Position numbers and translations under genes: made by a program | Shown here: positions 49,884 to 58,111 of the stretch, piece after piece | How positions within the stretch are numbered: position 1 is the first letter of the stretch | How the letters are laid out: the number at the start of each line of letters is the position of its first letter | Source of the DNA: an uncultured Gammaproteobacteria bacterium | GTDB lineage: Bacteria; Pseudomonadota; Gammaproteobacteria; Francisellales; CACEW01 | Reading direction: 5' to 3' | NCBI GenBank assembly: GCA_902563055.1 | Contig: CACEWE010000006.1 | Location: 1 to 58,111, forward strand | DNA length: 58,111 nucleotides | Notes under the pieces: model-generated | The model's input: the letters and a program-made list of their open reading frames with translations, nothing else | Database searches by the model: none | Told to the model about the DNA's origin: nothing

Positions 49884-50320
49884 TCTAATAGTACGCCGTC
49901 AATTCCTGTTATCCCTGGCAGGGCATGTTCAGTATTGGATAAAGATTTTTCTAATTCTTTTTGCATCGAATCTATGCCCAAACCATACTCAAGATCTAGT
50001 CCAAAACCAGGATAGCGAAATTTTGAGTCAAAATTAGCTCGCCAATGATATAAACATTCCATTTGAACAGGGGTGGGGATCATTCCAAAATTTGCCAATA
50101 ATGGATGAGCACCATGGTCTTTTAACCAATGCTGAACATGTGGCATTTTGTGTATCATTGCAAAACTTAAAGCAGTTATATTATTTTCTTAACCATAAGA
50201 ACCTCTTACTTTTATTAAATCATCAATCAAGGCACCATTCTTTACCGCATATTCAAGACGCGCTATCAAAGAAAAAGTTGTGGGTATTGTCTTTCCTCGC
50301 CTTAAAATATCTAATAACAT
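49865..50320 (-). pseudogene. Ankyrin-repeat gene interrupted by an in-frame stop
   Basis: One frame runs from ATG 50320 to 49865 but carries a TAA at 50191-50189 (codon 44). Just after the stop, ENNITALSFAMIHKMPHVQ and HWLKDHGAHPLLANFG form an ankyrin-like repeat. The first 43 codons (MLLDILRRGKTIPTTFSLIA and on) are in the same frame. The simplest reading is a short ankyrin protein inactivated by a nonsense mutation. Translation of the 3' part from ATG 50158 (97 residues) cannot be excluded. Confidence 0.65.
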
Positions 50321-50543
50321 AGTACTTCTTCTATTTTTGTATCTTGTTTTTGTTGTACCACGGTAGCATATCCTTCATGTAAGCACTTCAAATAAGGTTA
50401 ATTATATTTTTGCAAAAAGTAAAGCATCCATAGCTTTTGTGCTATCAAATGCTTATACCCTACTTGTGCAAACCGCTGTAGCAATAATACTAGATCTATG
50501 CTAACCTAGCACAATATTTTTTCGCGTCTAAGGAGAATACGAC

Positions 50544-51935
50544 ATGAGCTACCGCACTGAAACAGATACCATGGGTGAAATACAAGTTCCCAACGATAAA
50601 TACTGGGGCGCACAAACCCAACGATCCTTGCACCATTTTTCCATAGGCAAAGAAAATATGCCCACTGAAGTAATTCATGCTTTTGCAATATTAAAAAAAG
50701 CAGCAGCGACAACAAACCATCATCTTGGGATTTTAGAAGAAGATAAAGCCCAAGCAATTGCCAATGCCTGCGATCAAATTCTCTCTGGCCAACTAGAAGA
50801 TCACTTTCCCCTATTTGTGTGGCAAACTGGCTCTGGAACACAAAGCAATATGAATGTTAATGAAGTAATTGCTAATGTAGCTAATGAACAACAAAACCAA
50901 GCACTGGGCGGTAAATTTCCCATACACCCAAACGATGATGTCAATAAAGCGCAAAGCTCCAATGACACCTTCCCTACAGCTATGCATATTGCAGCGGCAA
51001 AAGCCTTACATGATCAACTTATTCCAGCGCTTGAAAAGATTATTAAAACCATGGATAAAAAAATCCAAGCCTTTATGCCCTACATTAAATCAGGCCGCAC
51101 CCATCTGATGGATGCAACACCAATTAGTCTAGGCCAAGAATTTTCAGGCTATAGCACCCAACTTAAAAATGCTCTTGACCATATCAAAGCATCTCTAAAT
51201 TCGCTCTACCCTTTGGCACTGGGCGGAACTGCTGTTGGAACGGGCCTTAATACCCACCCAAAATTCGCAGATCACGTAGCACAAGAAATTGCCAAATTAA
51301 GCGGACTCCCTTTTAGCTCTGCAGAAAATAAATTTGAGGCTTTAGCCTGCCACGACGCGATAGTTTATAGCCACGGTGCACTCAAAACCTTAGCCTGCTC
51401 TATCATGAAAATTGCCAATGATATTCGCTTAATGGGCTCAGGACCGCGCTGTGGTCTTAACGAATTAATCCTTCCAGCCAATGAACCAGGCTCCTCTATT
51501 ATGCCTGGCAAAGTCAATCCAACCCAGTGCGAAGCCCTTACCATGATTGCAGCCCAAGTGATGGGCAATGATACTGCCATCAATGTTGCCGGTAGCAACG
51601 GTCATTTTGAACTCAATGTTTTTAAACCAGTGATGATTTACAACTTCTTACAAAGTGTCAATATCTTAGCAGATGGTCTGTGCAATTTTGATCAATTTTG
51701 TTTGCAGGGCCTTGAAGCCAATACCAAACGATTACATTATTATCAAGATCATACCTTAATGCTGGTAACGGCATTAAATAGTCATATTGGATATGAAAAA
51801 GCAGCAAAAATTGCCAAATATGCCCATCAAAACGACTGCACCCTAAAAGATGCCGGCATTGCGCTTGATATTATAAGTGCTGAAGATTTTGATGCTTGGG
51901 TAGTTCCTGAAAAAATGATAGCACCTTCAGTTTAA
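50544..51935 (+). CDS. fumC: Fumarate hydratase, class II
   Basis: Iron-independent fumarase of 463 residues, converting fumarate to malate in the TCA cycle. Motifs: [33 protein letters not shown] (His/Thr substrate site) and the signature [15 protein letters not shown] with the catalytic Ser loop. AAGGAG precedes the ATG. It is convergent with clpA. The 222 bases upstream (50321-50543) contain no gene. Confidence 0.97.
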   Translation: MSYRTETDTMGEIQVPNDKYWGAQTQRSLHHFSIGKENMPTEVIHAFAILKKAAATTNHHLGILEEDKAQAIANACDQILSGQLEDHFPLFVWQTGSGTQSNMNVNEVIANVANEQQNQALGGKFPIHPNDDVNKAQSSNDTFPTAMHIAAAKALHDQLIPALEKIIKTMDKKIQAFMPYIKSGRTHLMDATPISLGQEFSGYSTQLKNALDHIKASLNSLYPLALGGTAVGTGLNTHPKFADHVAQEIAKLSGLPFSSAENKFEALACHDAIVYSHGALKTLACSIMKIANDIRLMGSGPRCGLNELILPANEPGSSIMPGKVNPTQCEALTMIAAQVMGNDTAINVAGSNGHFELNVFKPVMIYNFLQSVNILADGLCNFDQFCLQGLEANTKRLHYYQDHTLMLVTALNSHIGYEKAAKIAKYAHQNDCTLKDAGIALDIISAEDFDAWVVPEKMIAPSV

Positions 51936-51951
51936 TTACCAAAGGTGCTAT
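51918..51951. repeat. 10-bp inverted repeat spanning the fumC stop
   Basis: ATAGCACCTT (51918-51927) and AAGGTGCTAT (51942-51951) are perfect inverted copies around the fumC stop codon. There is no T-run. It may protect the mRNA 3' end or act as a bidirectional terminator with clpA. Confidence 0.55.
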
Positions 51952-51987
51952 GAATATAAGCTTATGCGTGAAACATTTACCACATAT

Positions 51988-54315
51988 CTAATGTGATACT
52001 TTGGTTTTACGCTTCTTATTAATTTTGCCAGAAAAGTCAAATTGCAATTTGTCATTTTTAGCCGTAATTTTAACTAAACCGCCCTCTCTTAAGCAACCGA
52101 AAAGAATTTCATCAGCCAAAGGCTTTTTAATTTTATTCTGTATTAAACGGCCCATGGGTCTTGCACCCTGTTCTTGTGAATAACCATGCTCAGCAAGCCA
52201 TAAGCGCGCTGATGATGAGAGCTCCAAAGAAACACGCTTTTCATCAAGCTGACCTTGCAACTGCGCAATGAATTTATTCGCAACACTCTTAACAATTTCC
52301 AAGGAAAGTGCTTCAAATTGAACAATAGCATCTAGCCTATTTCTAAATTCAGGAGAAAATGCTTTTTTAATTGCACCCATACGATCACTGGTATGATCCT
52401 GCTCAACAAAACCCATACTGCTTCTTGAACCCTCTTGTGAGCCTGCATTAGAAGTCATGACGATAATACAGTTTCTAAAATCAGCCTTACGACCATTACT
52501 ATCGGTTAAGGAACCATTATCCATCACCTGAAGTAAAATATTGTATATATCCATATGAGCTTTTTCAATTTCATCCAGCAGTAATATCGAGTATGGATGT
52601 TTTGTAATTTCATCGGTTAACAAACCACCCTTATCATGACCAACATAACCAGGAGGTGAGCCAATTAAACGTGCAACCGAGTGCCCTTCCATATATTCAG
52701 ACATATCAAAACGTAGTAGCGGAATACCAAGTAGCTCGCCTAATTGCTTACAAAGTTCTGTTTTACCTACCCCAGTTGGGCCTGCAAGTAAGAAAGAACC
52801 CCAAGGCTTATTAATGTCTTTTAAGCCAGCTCGAGCAAGCTTAATGACGGTTACAAGTTTATCAATAGCATGATCTTGACCATAAATAACCATTTTTAGA
52901 TCTTTATCAAGATTTTTTAAGGCTTGTCGATCAGAAACATTAACGCTTTTAGCTGGAATACGCGCCATATCTGCTACCATATTTTCTACATCTTTAACTT
53001 TAATTGTTTTGGTACGCTTTGCTTTTTCATTGAGTCTGTAGAATGAACCAAGCTCGTCAATTACATCAATGGCTGTATCTGGCAAAAAACGCTCTGACAA
53101 ATGCTTGGATGCTAAATCAGCAGCAGCATGCAAGGCTGTATCACTGTAACGAACATGGTGATGTTGCTCAAAATAAGGTTTTAAGCCCTTGAGTATTTCA
53201 ACGGTTTGTTCAACCGAAGGCTCTTCAATATCAATTTTCTGAAAACGTCTAGCTAATGCATGATCTTGCTCAAAAATAGTACGGTATTCTTGATACGTAG
53301 TAGAACCCATGCAACGCAAATCACCAGCAGACAACAATGGCTTAATTAAATTTGAAGCATCCATTACACCACCAGAAGCAGCCCCTGCACCAATAATCGT
53401 ATGAATTTCATCAATAAATAATATTGCATGTGCCTCATCTTGCAGTGCTTTTAACACCGCTTTAAAACGTTTTTCAAAATCACCTCTATATTTAGTTCCT
53501 GCTAATAAGGCCCCTAAATCTAAAGCATAAACCACCGACTCCTGAATGACCTCAGGAACTTCCTTATCTACAATGCGCTTGGCTAAACCTTCTGCAATAG
53601 CGGTTTTACCAACCCCTGCCTCCCCAACTAGCAAAGGATTATTCTTACGACGACGACAAACAACCTGAATCACCCTTGCAACTTCTTTATCACGCCCTAC
53701 TAAAGGATCAATCTTGCCACCTTGAGCTTTTTGATTAAGGTTAATAACATATAAGTCTAAAGGACTTTTCTTGCCCCCGGCTTGATGTCCTTGTTGTTCA
53801 TCAGTCTCTTCTTGATAGAAAAAGCCCATTTGCTCGCTTTCTTGCGGATTGTCTGCTTCAGTACCTTCAGACTTGCTAATACCATGCGAAATATAATTTA
53901 CCACATCAAGGCGGGTTAAATTTTGCTTATACAAGCAATGTACCGCCTGCGAATCTTGCTCACTAAAAATAGCAACCAGTACATTAGCGCCGGTAACCTT
54001 AGAGCGGCCAGATGACTGAACATGAAATACAGCACGCTGTAATACACGCTGAAAACCAAGCGTCGGCTGCGTTTCCAAGCCTTCTTTTTCATTGGGATCA
54101 ATTAATGGCGTAGTATTGCTTAAAAAGCTCTCTAGCTCGCCGCGTAAAGCTTCAATGTCCACTTCACATGCACTAAGCACCTCCATCACTGATTTATTAT
54201 CTAATAAAGATAAGAGTAAATGCTCAACCGTCAAATATTCATGCAAGTTATTGCTTGCATCGTTAAAAGCTCGGTTTAAATCACGTTCTAAATCTGGGTC
54301 TAAAAAGTTAGTCAT
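51988..54315 (-). CDS. clpA: ATP-dependent Clp protease ATP-binding subunit ClpA
   Basis: AAA+ unfoldase of 775 residues that feeds ClpP. Repeated ClpN motifs fill the first 145 residues. Module D1 has Walker [10 protein letters not shown] and Walker [13 protein letters not shown]2 has GPTGVGKTE and [11 protein letters not shown]. The ClpP-docking tripeptide appears as MGF (SSMGFVEQD), where E. coli has IGL. clpS lies 17 bases upstream. AAGGAG precedes the ATG. Confidence 0.96.
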   Translation of the reverse strand: MTNFLDPDLERDLNRAFNDASNNLHEYLTVEHLLLSLLDNKSVMEVLSACEVDIEALRGELESFLSNTTPLIDPNEKEGLETQPTLGFQRVLQRAVFHVQSSGRSKVTGANVLVAIFSEQDSQAVHCLYKQNLTRLDVVNYISHGISKSEGTEADNPQESEQMGFFYQEETDEQQGHQAGGKKSPLDLYVINLNQKAQGGKIDPLVGRDKEVARVIQVVCRRRKNNPLLVGEAGVGKTAIAEGLAKRIVDKEVPEVIQESVVYALDLGALLAGTKYRGDFEKRFKAVLKALQDEAHAILFIDEIHTIIGAGAASGGVMDASNLIKPLLSAGDLRCMGSTTYQEYRTIFEQDHALARRFQKIDIEEPSVEQTVEILKGLKPYFEQHHHVRYSDTALHAAADLASKHLSERFLPDTAIDVIDELGSFYRLNEKAKRTKTIKVKDVENMVADMARIPAKSVNVSDRQALKNLDKDLKMVIYGQDHAIDKLVTVIKLARAGLKDINKPWGSFLLAGPTGVGKTELCKQLGELLGIPLLRFDMSEYMEGHSVARLIGSPPGYVGHDKGGLLTDEITKHPYSILLLDEIEKAHMDIYNILLQVMDNGSLTDSNGRKADFRNCIIVMTSNAGSQEGSRSSMGFVEQDHTSDRMGAIKKAFSPEFRNRLDAIVQFEALSLEIVKSVANKFIAQLQGQLDEKRVSLELSSSARLWLAEHGYSQEQGARPMGRLIQNKIKKPLADEILFGCLREGGLVKITAKNDKLQFDFSGKINKKRKTKVSH

Positions 54316-54332
54316 GGCAATACTCCTTCTTA

Positions 54333-54653
54333 TTAATTATCAGATCGCTCCAAAATACATTTCATTGGAACACCTTTCTGATCAGCTATACGTGTTATTT
54401 TTGATACTTTAGTTTGGGCTATGTCAAACGAATATAGACCACAAACGCAAGATCCGTCAAAGTGTGTCTTCATCATGGTATTGCGTGCACAATCGTCTAC
54501 CATATGAAACACATCTTTCAATGTCTTTACCACAAACTCCATGGGGGTAAAGTCATCGTTAAGCAAAATAACCTTGTACTCGTTACAGTTTAAGCGCTGC
54601 TTTGCTATGCCCTCATCTCTACTGGTTTCTTTTGCCATGATCATGTCCATCAT
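54333..54653 (-). CDS. clpS: ClpA adaptor ClpS
   Basis: N-end-rule adaptor of about 106 residues that delivers substrates to ClpA. The core YKVILLNDDFTPMEFVVKTL is intact, including the Asn-Asp-Asp of the N-degron pocket. The exact start is uncertain: several ATG codons lie in the first 6 positions, and GGA precedes the one at MAKETS. clpS-clpA is the standard order. Confidence 0.95.
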   Translation of the reverse strand: MMDMIMAKETSRDEGIAKQRLNCNEYKVILLNDDFTPMEFVVKTLKDVFHMVDDCARNTMMKTHFDGSCVCGLYSFDIAQTKVSKITRIADQKGVPMKCILERSDN

Positions 54654-54741
54654 TTCCCGTATCGAGTAGTATAGCAGCTTTTTTAAAAATATTTTTTTAT
54701 TTGCAATATTTTATAAAAAATCCTTTATTTCACAGCTCTGA

Positions 54742-55998
54742 TTAGGCCATATTCTCAACCAGCTTATGAGAAAACGCTGAACAGCTGAGTAATTGTGCAT
54801 CACTCATCAAGCGTTCAAAATCATAAGTAACCTGGCGTGATTGTATGGTTTTGCTCATTGCTTCAATAATAAGATCTGCCGCTTCAAACCAGCCTAAATG
54901 GCGTAACATCATTTCTGCAGACAAAATTAATGAACCAGGATTAACTTTATCTTGGCCGGCATATTTAGGGGCTGTACCATGGGTTGCTTCAAAAATAGCG
55001 ACTTTATCACCCAAGTTAGCGCCTGGTGCAATACCAATACCGCCTACTTGAGCTGCTAGTGCATCTGAAACATAATCGCCATTAAGATTCAAAGTTGCAA
55101 TCACATCATATTCTTTAGGACGGAGAAGAATTTGTTGTAAGAAAGCATCCGCGATAACATCTTTAACGGTTATTGTTTTGCCGGTTTGAGGGTTTTTAAA
55201 AGTACACCAAGGACCGCCGTCTAATAGTGTTGCGCCAAATTCTTTTTGAGCTAATTCATAGCCCCAATCTTTAAAAGCACCCTCAGTAAATTTCATAATA
55301 TTACCTTTGTGTACCAAAGTAACACTATCGCGGTCATTATCGATCGCGTATTGGATAGCTGCACGCACAAGACGCTGGGTTCCTTGTTTGGAGACCGGTT
55401 TAATGCCAATGCCACAGCCTGTATTAAAACGAATTTTTTTAACATCCATTTCTTGTTCTAAAAATGTAATGAGTTTTTGAGCACCTTCAGAGTCAGCTTG
55501 ATATTCAATACCGGCATAAATATCTTCAGAGTTTTCTCTAAAAATAACCATATTAGTGTGTTCAGGATTTTTAAGCGGGCTTGGCGTGCCATTAAAATAA
55601 CGCACTGGACGCAAACAAGTATAAAGATCAAGTTCCTGACGCAATGCAACATTTAAAGAACGAATACCGCCGCCAACAGGAGTAGTTAAAGGTCCCTTTA
55701 TAGAAACAACATATTGTTTTGCAGCCTCTAGAGTTTCTTCGGGCAGCCATTGATCTTGACCATAAACCTTACACGCTTTCTCACCAGCATAAATTTCCAT
55801 CCAAGCGATTTTGCGCTCACCTCCATAGGCCTTTGAAACAGCAGAGTCTACAGCATTTCTCATTGCAGGTGTAATATCAACACCAATACCATCACCTTCA
55901 ATAAACGGAATGATAGGATTATTAGGAACCTGCATTTGGTTATTTTCGTAGCGAATTGCGCTACCATCTTGTGGTACTTGGATATGTTGATAAGTCAT
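54742..55998 (-). CDS. icd: Isocitrate dehydrogenase, NADP-dependent
   Basis: TCA-cycle enzyme of 418 residues. It has [12 protein letters not shown] at the N-terminus, the substrate and phosphorylation-site region [14 protein letters not shown] and the signature [24 protein letters not shown] precedes the ATG. It stands alone, with clpS-clpA downstream on the same strand. Confidence 0.97.
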   Translation of the reverse strand: MTYQHIQVPQDGSAIRYENNQMQVPNNPIIPFIEGDGIGVDITPAMRNAVDSAVSKAYGGERKIAWMEIYAGEKACKVYGQDQWLPEETLEAAKQYVVSIKGPLTTPVGGGIRSLNVALRQELDLYTCLRPVRYFNGTPSPLKNPEHTNMVIFRENSEDIYAGIEYQADSEGAQKLITFLEQEMDVKKIRFNTGCGIGIKPVSKQGTQRLVRAAIQYAIDNDRDSVTLVHKGNIMKFTEGAFKDWGYELAQKEFGATLLDGGPWCTFKNPQTGKTITVKDVIADAFLQQILLRPKEYDVIATLNLNGDYVSDALAAQVGGIGIAPGANLGDKVAIFEATHGTAPKYAGQDKVNPGSLILSAEMMLRHLGWFEAADLIIEAMSKTIQSRQVTYDFERLMSDAQLLSCSAFSHKLVENMA

Positions 55999-56106
55999 GC
56001 GTGTAAACTCCCTTAGCTAAAATGGCTTAGCCCTGTGCTTGGACTAAAAATTTATGAAGCCCCACTATAGCAAAGAATTTTCTTCAATGCATTAAGTTTT
56101 TAGCTT

Positions 56107-58111
56107 TTAAAGATTATCGCTGGCAAGGGTGGTTTGTTGACTTTGGTAAAGACGGCTATAAGCTAGGCATTTTTCTTGCATAGGCAAATACAGGGCCAGA
56201 AAAATCTTATGTGTCTTGTAGTGCTTTTGCAGATGATCGCGATAACGAAATAACTGCGCTTGATGTAATTCTTTTAAGGCCGCAAAGCTCGCCTGTGAAT
56301 GCTCAAAATGGCGATCAAAGATAAATTTATAGTCGACAATCCATAGTTCCCCTTGATTATTGATAAACCAATAATCAATTTGATGTTGTTGAAGCTGATC
56401 GCCTTCAAGCGTTGCAAAGGCATATTCGCTATGCCATGTTGGGTGTGCTAAATCAAACATCCCGCCTTTTTGTTTAATCAATTGCATAAATCTTTTTGCC
56501 ATGGGCACCATGTTTTGATGCACTACTTGCATCACTTGTGCATCAAAATGGTAAGGGGCACACTGCACATCAAAGTATTGACCGATAGCAAGTACATCTG
56601 AAAACAAATTTGGATGCAACATCGCTTGTTGTAAAAAGCTATGACCAATGACTCCAAGGGTTTTATAAACCCAACCTTGCCCATCTAGTGGCACAGGAGG
56701 ATTTTGACTAAGGCTAGATTCTTGTGGCATATACACCTTTAAGGGATCAAACGCAGCAATATCTAGTTGGGTTTGAGCTCTAGTGCGCAAGCCTTGTTTT
56801 TTTTCTATGTAATGGGCCTCTTGTGAAGATGCCTCATGGTGCTTAAGTGATGAAGCATCGATGGTTTTATCCAATAAAGAGAGAAAACTAGAACCTATTG
56901 GCTTGGCAATATTTTGATTACGATCTAGTGTATAATCACCATATAAGAACAAATCGCTAATAGCCCGTGTGCATCCAACATAAAACAATCTTTGTAATTC
57001 AAAGGCTTGTTTATGTTTATTAAGTATGCTTAAGAACTGATACAAGCTTTGAGACTGTGCTTTACTTTGGTGATAAATGCCAAATAAAACCAAAGCATCC
57101 ATTGCTAAAAAGCGCATTAAGGCGCCACTTTGACTGCGCCCAGCTTGCTCCAAAAAAGGCATCCATACTGCATCAAATTCCAAGCCCTTTGCTTTATGTA
57201 TGGTCATAATTTGCAAAACCCCTGGCTCTGCTTGTTCTTTGGATTGTAAAAATAGACCCTGAACACGAGTTTCTATTTCATCACGAGCAGGCAGGTGCAC
57301 CTGAGTGGCTATCAGTGGCTCAAACACATTAAAGAAACTTTCGATACAATCAACACTGGAGGCATCGCCATAGGCATTTTTAAGATCTAGTGCTTTTGTA
57401 CAATAGCGTATTAAGTGCATAATAGGCACCTGACCTTTTAATTGTTGGCATTGAATCATAATGTGATAAAAGGCTTTAACGCGACAAGCACATGCTTCTG
57501 ATAAGGCTTCTAAAAATTCAGCTTGCAATAGTCCTGATAAAATACTCTCTTCATCGGATAATAGATGCAACTGTTTTAAAGAGAGCCCCATAAGTGGAGA
57601 GCGCAAAAGAGCCAGATAAGATATTTTATCACTTTCATCATCAATAGCATAACACAGTGATAGGAGATCTCTGATAATAGCTTCTTGTGATAATGCAATA
57701 ATATCAATCTGAGAAACAGCAAGGGATGCTTTGTCTATATAGGGCATTATTTTATCTAGCTGAGCACGATTGCGTACTAAAAGCGCCATGGTTTTATCGG
57801 GATTTTTTTTCCTATATGCCACAATATCTTCAACCACTTTCTGTGCTTGCGCCCTACCCTTAGGAGCAATAAGAAAATCTTGGTGCACCCCGCTATTGTG
57901 CTCAGATTCTTTATTGCTTACGCTCTCGCTATAAGGCATTGCGCCTAATAAGCGCTGACTTTCTAAAGGCATGATGCGTGCAAAATGGCTATTTACCCAT
58001 TGGATAATAGTATTGGTGCTACGAAAATTACAACGCAACTGAAGATGCATGAGGGTAATACCGCCAATTCCTTCATCAATGGCTTGTTGAAATAAAGCAA
58101 CATCTGCCTGG
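56107..58111 (-). CDS. UvrD/RecB-type helicase with C-terminal PD-(D/E)XK nuclease, 5' partial (AddA-like)
   Basis: The gene continues past the right edge; the frame is open to the last base. It holds the second half of a superfamily 1 helicase: motif IV LRCNFRSTNTI, motif V MTIHKAKGLEFDAVWMP and motif VI RLFYVGCTRAISDLFLYG. A RecB-family nuclease site is near the end (HQIDYWFI...LWIVDYKF). This domain order matches AddA-type subunits of double-strand-break repair enzymes. AddB would be expected nearby but is not in the window. Confidence 0.85.
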   Translation of the reverse strand, partial: QADVALFQQAIDEGIGGITLMHLQLRCNFRSTNTIIQWVNSHFARIMPLESQRLLGAMPYSESVSNKESEHNSGVHQDFLIAPKGRAQAQKVVEDIVAYRKKNPDKTMALLVRNRAQLDKIMPYIDKASLAVSQIDIIALSQEAIIRDLLSLCYAIDDESDKISYLALLRSPLMGLSLKQLHLLSDEESILSGLLQAEFLEALSEACACRVKAFYHIMIQCQQLKGQVPIMHLIRYCTKALDLKNAYGDASSVDCIESFFNVFEPLIATQVHLPARDEIETRVQGLFLQSKEQAEPGVLQIMTIHKAKGLEFDAVWMPFLEQAGRSQSGALMRFLAMDALVLFGIYHQSKAQSQSLYQFLSILNKHKQAFELQRLFYVGCTRAISDLFLYGDYTLDRNQNIAKPIGSSFLSLLDKTIDASSLKHHEASSQEAHYIEKKQGLRTRAQTQLDIAAFDPLKVYMPQESSLSQNPPVPLDGQGWVYKTLGVIGHSFLQQAMLHPNLFSDVLAIGQYFDVQCAPYHFDAQVMQVVHQNMVPMAKRFMQLIKQKGGMFDLAHPTWHSEYAFATLEGDQLQQHQIDYWFINNQGELWIVDYKFIFDRHFEHSQASFAALKELHQAQLFRYRDHLQKHYKTHKIFLALYLPMQEKCLAYSRLYQSQQTTLASDNL

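Overview
The window is AT-rich DNA of a Gammaproteobacterium. By gene content it most resembles the intracellular Legionellales/Coxiellaceae type; this is inferred from domain content, not from a phylogeny. A conserved gammaproteobacterial backbone (rng-yhdP-nit-tldD, lysS-efp-epmA, rpoS, recJ, groESL, ftsK-lolA, clpS-clpA, icd, fumC, gatCAB, yicC) is interrupted by accessory blocks. These carry eukaryote-like proteins (ankyrin repeats, a RING-H2 finger, a Ser/Pro-repeat protein) and several decaying genes, as expected of a host-associated bacterium.

Layout: 1-1283 partial MFS transporter; 1430-8927 (-) rng-yhdP-nit-tldD; 9011-11076 (-) two surface-polysaccharide genes flanked by 15-bp direct repeats; 11273-13916 (+) a methionine-uptake unit made of promoter, SAM-II-type riboswitch, intrinsic terminator, metN and a metI-metQ fusion; 14146-15540 a relic ilvH'-ilvC-pssA' segment with only ilvC intact, next to tRNA-Ser(GGA); 15762-19993 gatCAB and yicC; 20000-28554 two large ankyrin genes on the minus strand inside a repeated unit that carries copies of the yicC 3' end; 28749-30832 (-) an OmpR-type two-component system; 31055-33984 ftsK-lolA; 34058-37520 an accessory patch (dead MFS gene, RING-H2 protein, phhA-phhB, two small membrane proteins); 37525-43771 (-) epmA, efp, lysS, rpoS, recJ; 43931-48181 a small helical protein, a membrane-anchored cold-shock-domain protein, groESL with a CIRCE operator and an iron-type alcohol dehydrogenase; 48365-50320 a second accessory patch (Ser/Pro-repeat protein, small secreted Cys protein, ankyrin relic with an in-frame stop); 50544-58111 fumC, clpA/clpS, icd and a partial UvrD/RecB-type helicase-nuclease.

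How the genes fit together: the methionine unit is a self-contained SAM-sensing import system. lysS, efp and epmA form a translation cluster in which EpmA would modify Lys34 of EF-P. groESL appears controlled by HrcA through CIRCE. The ankyrin, RING-H2 and Ser/Pro-repeat proteins are candidates for export into a host cell, but no secretion system lies in the window, so the effector role is inference. The most notable items are the RING-H2 protein, the repeated yicC-tail/ankyrin units, the SAM-II riboswitch on a MetI-MetQ fusion operon, and the truncated ilvH'-ilvC-pssA' block at tRNA-Ser.
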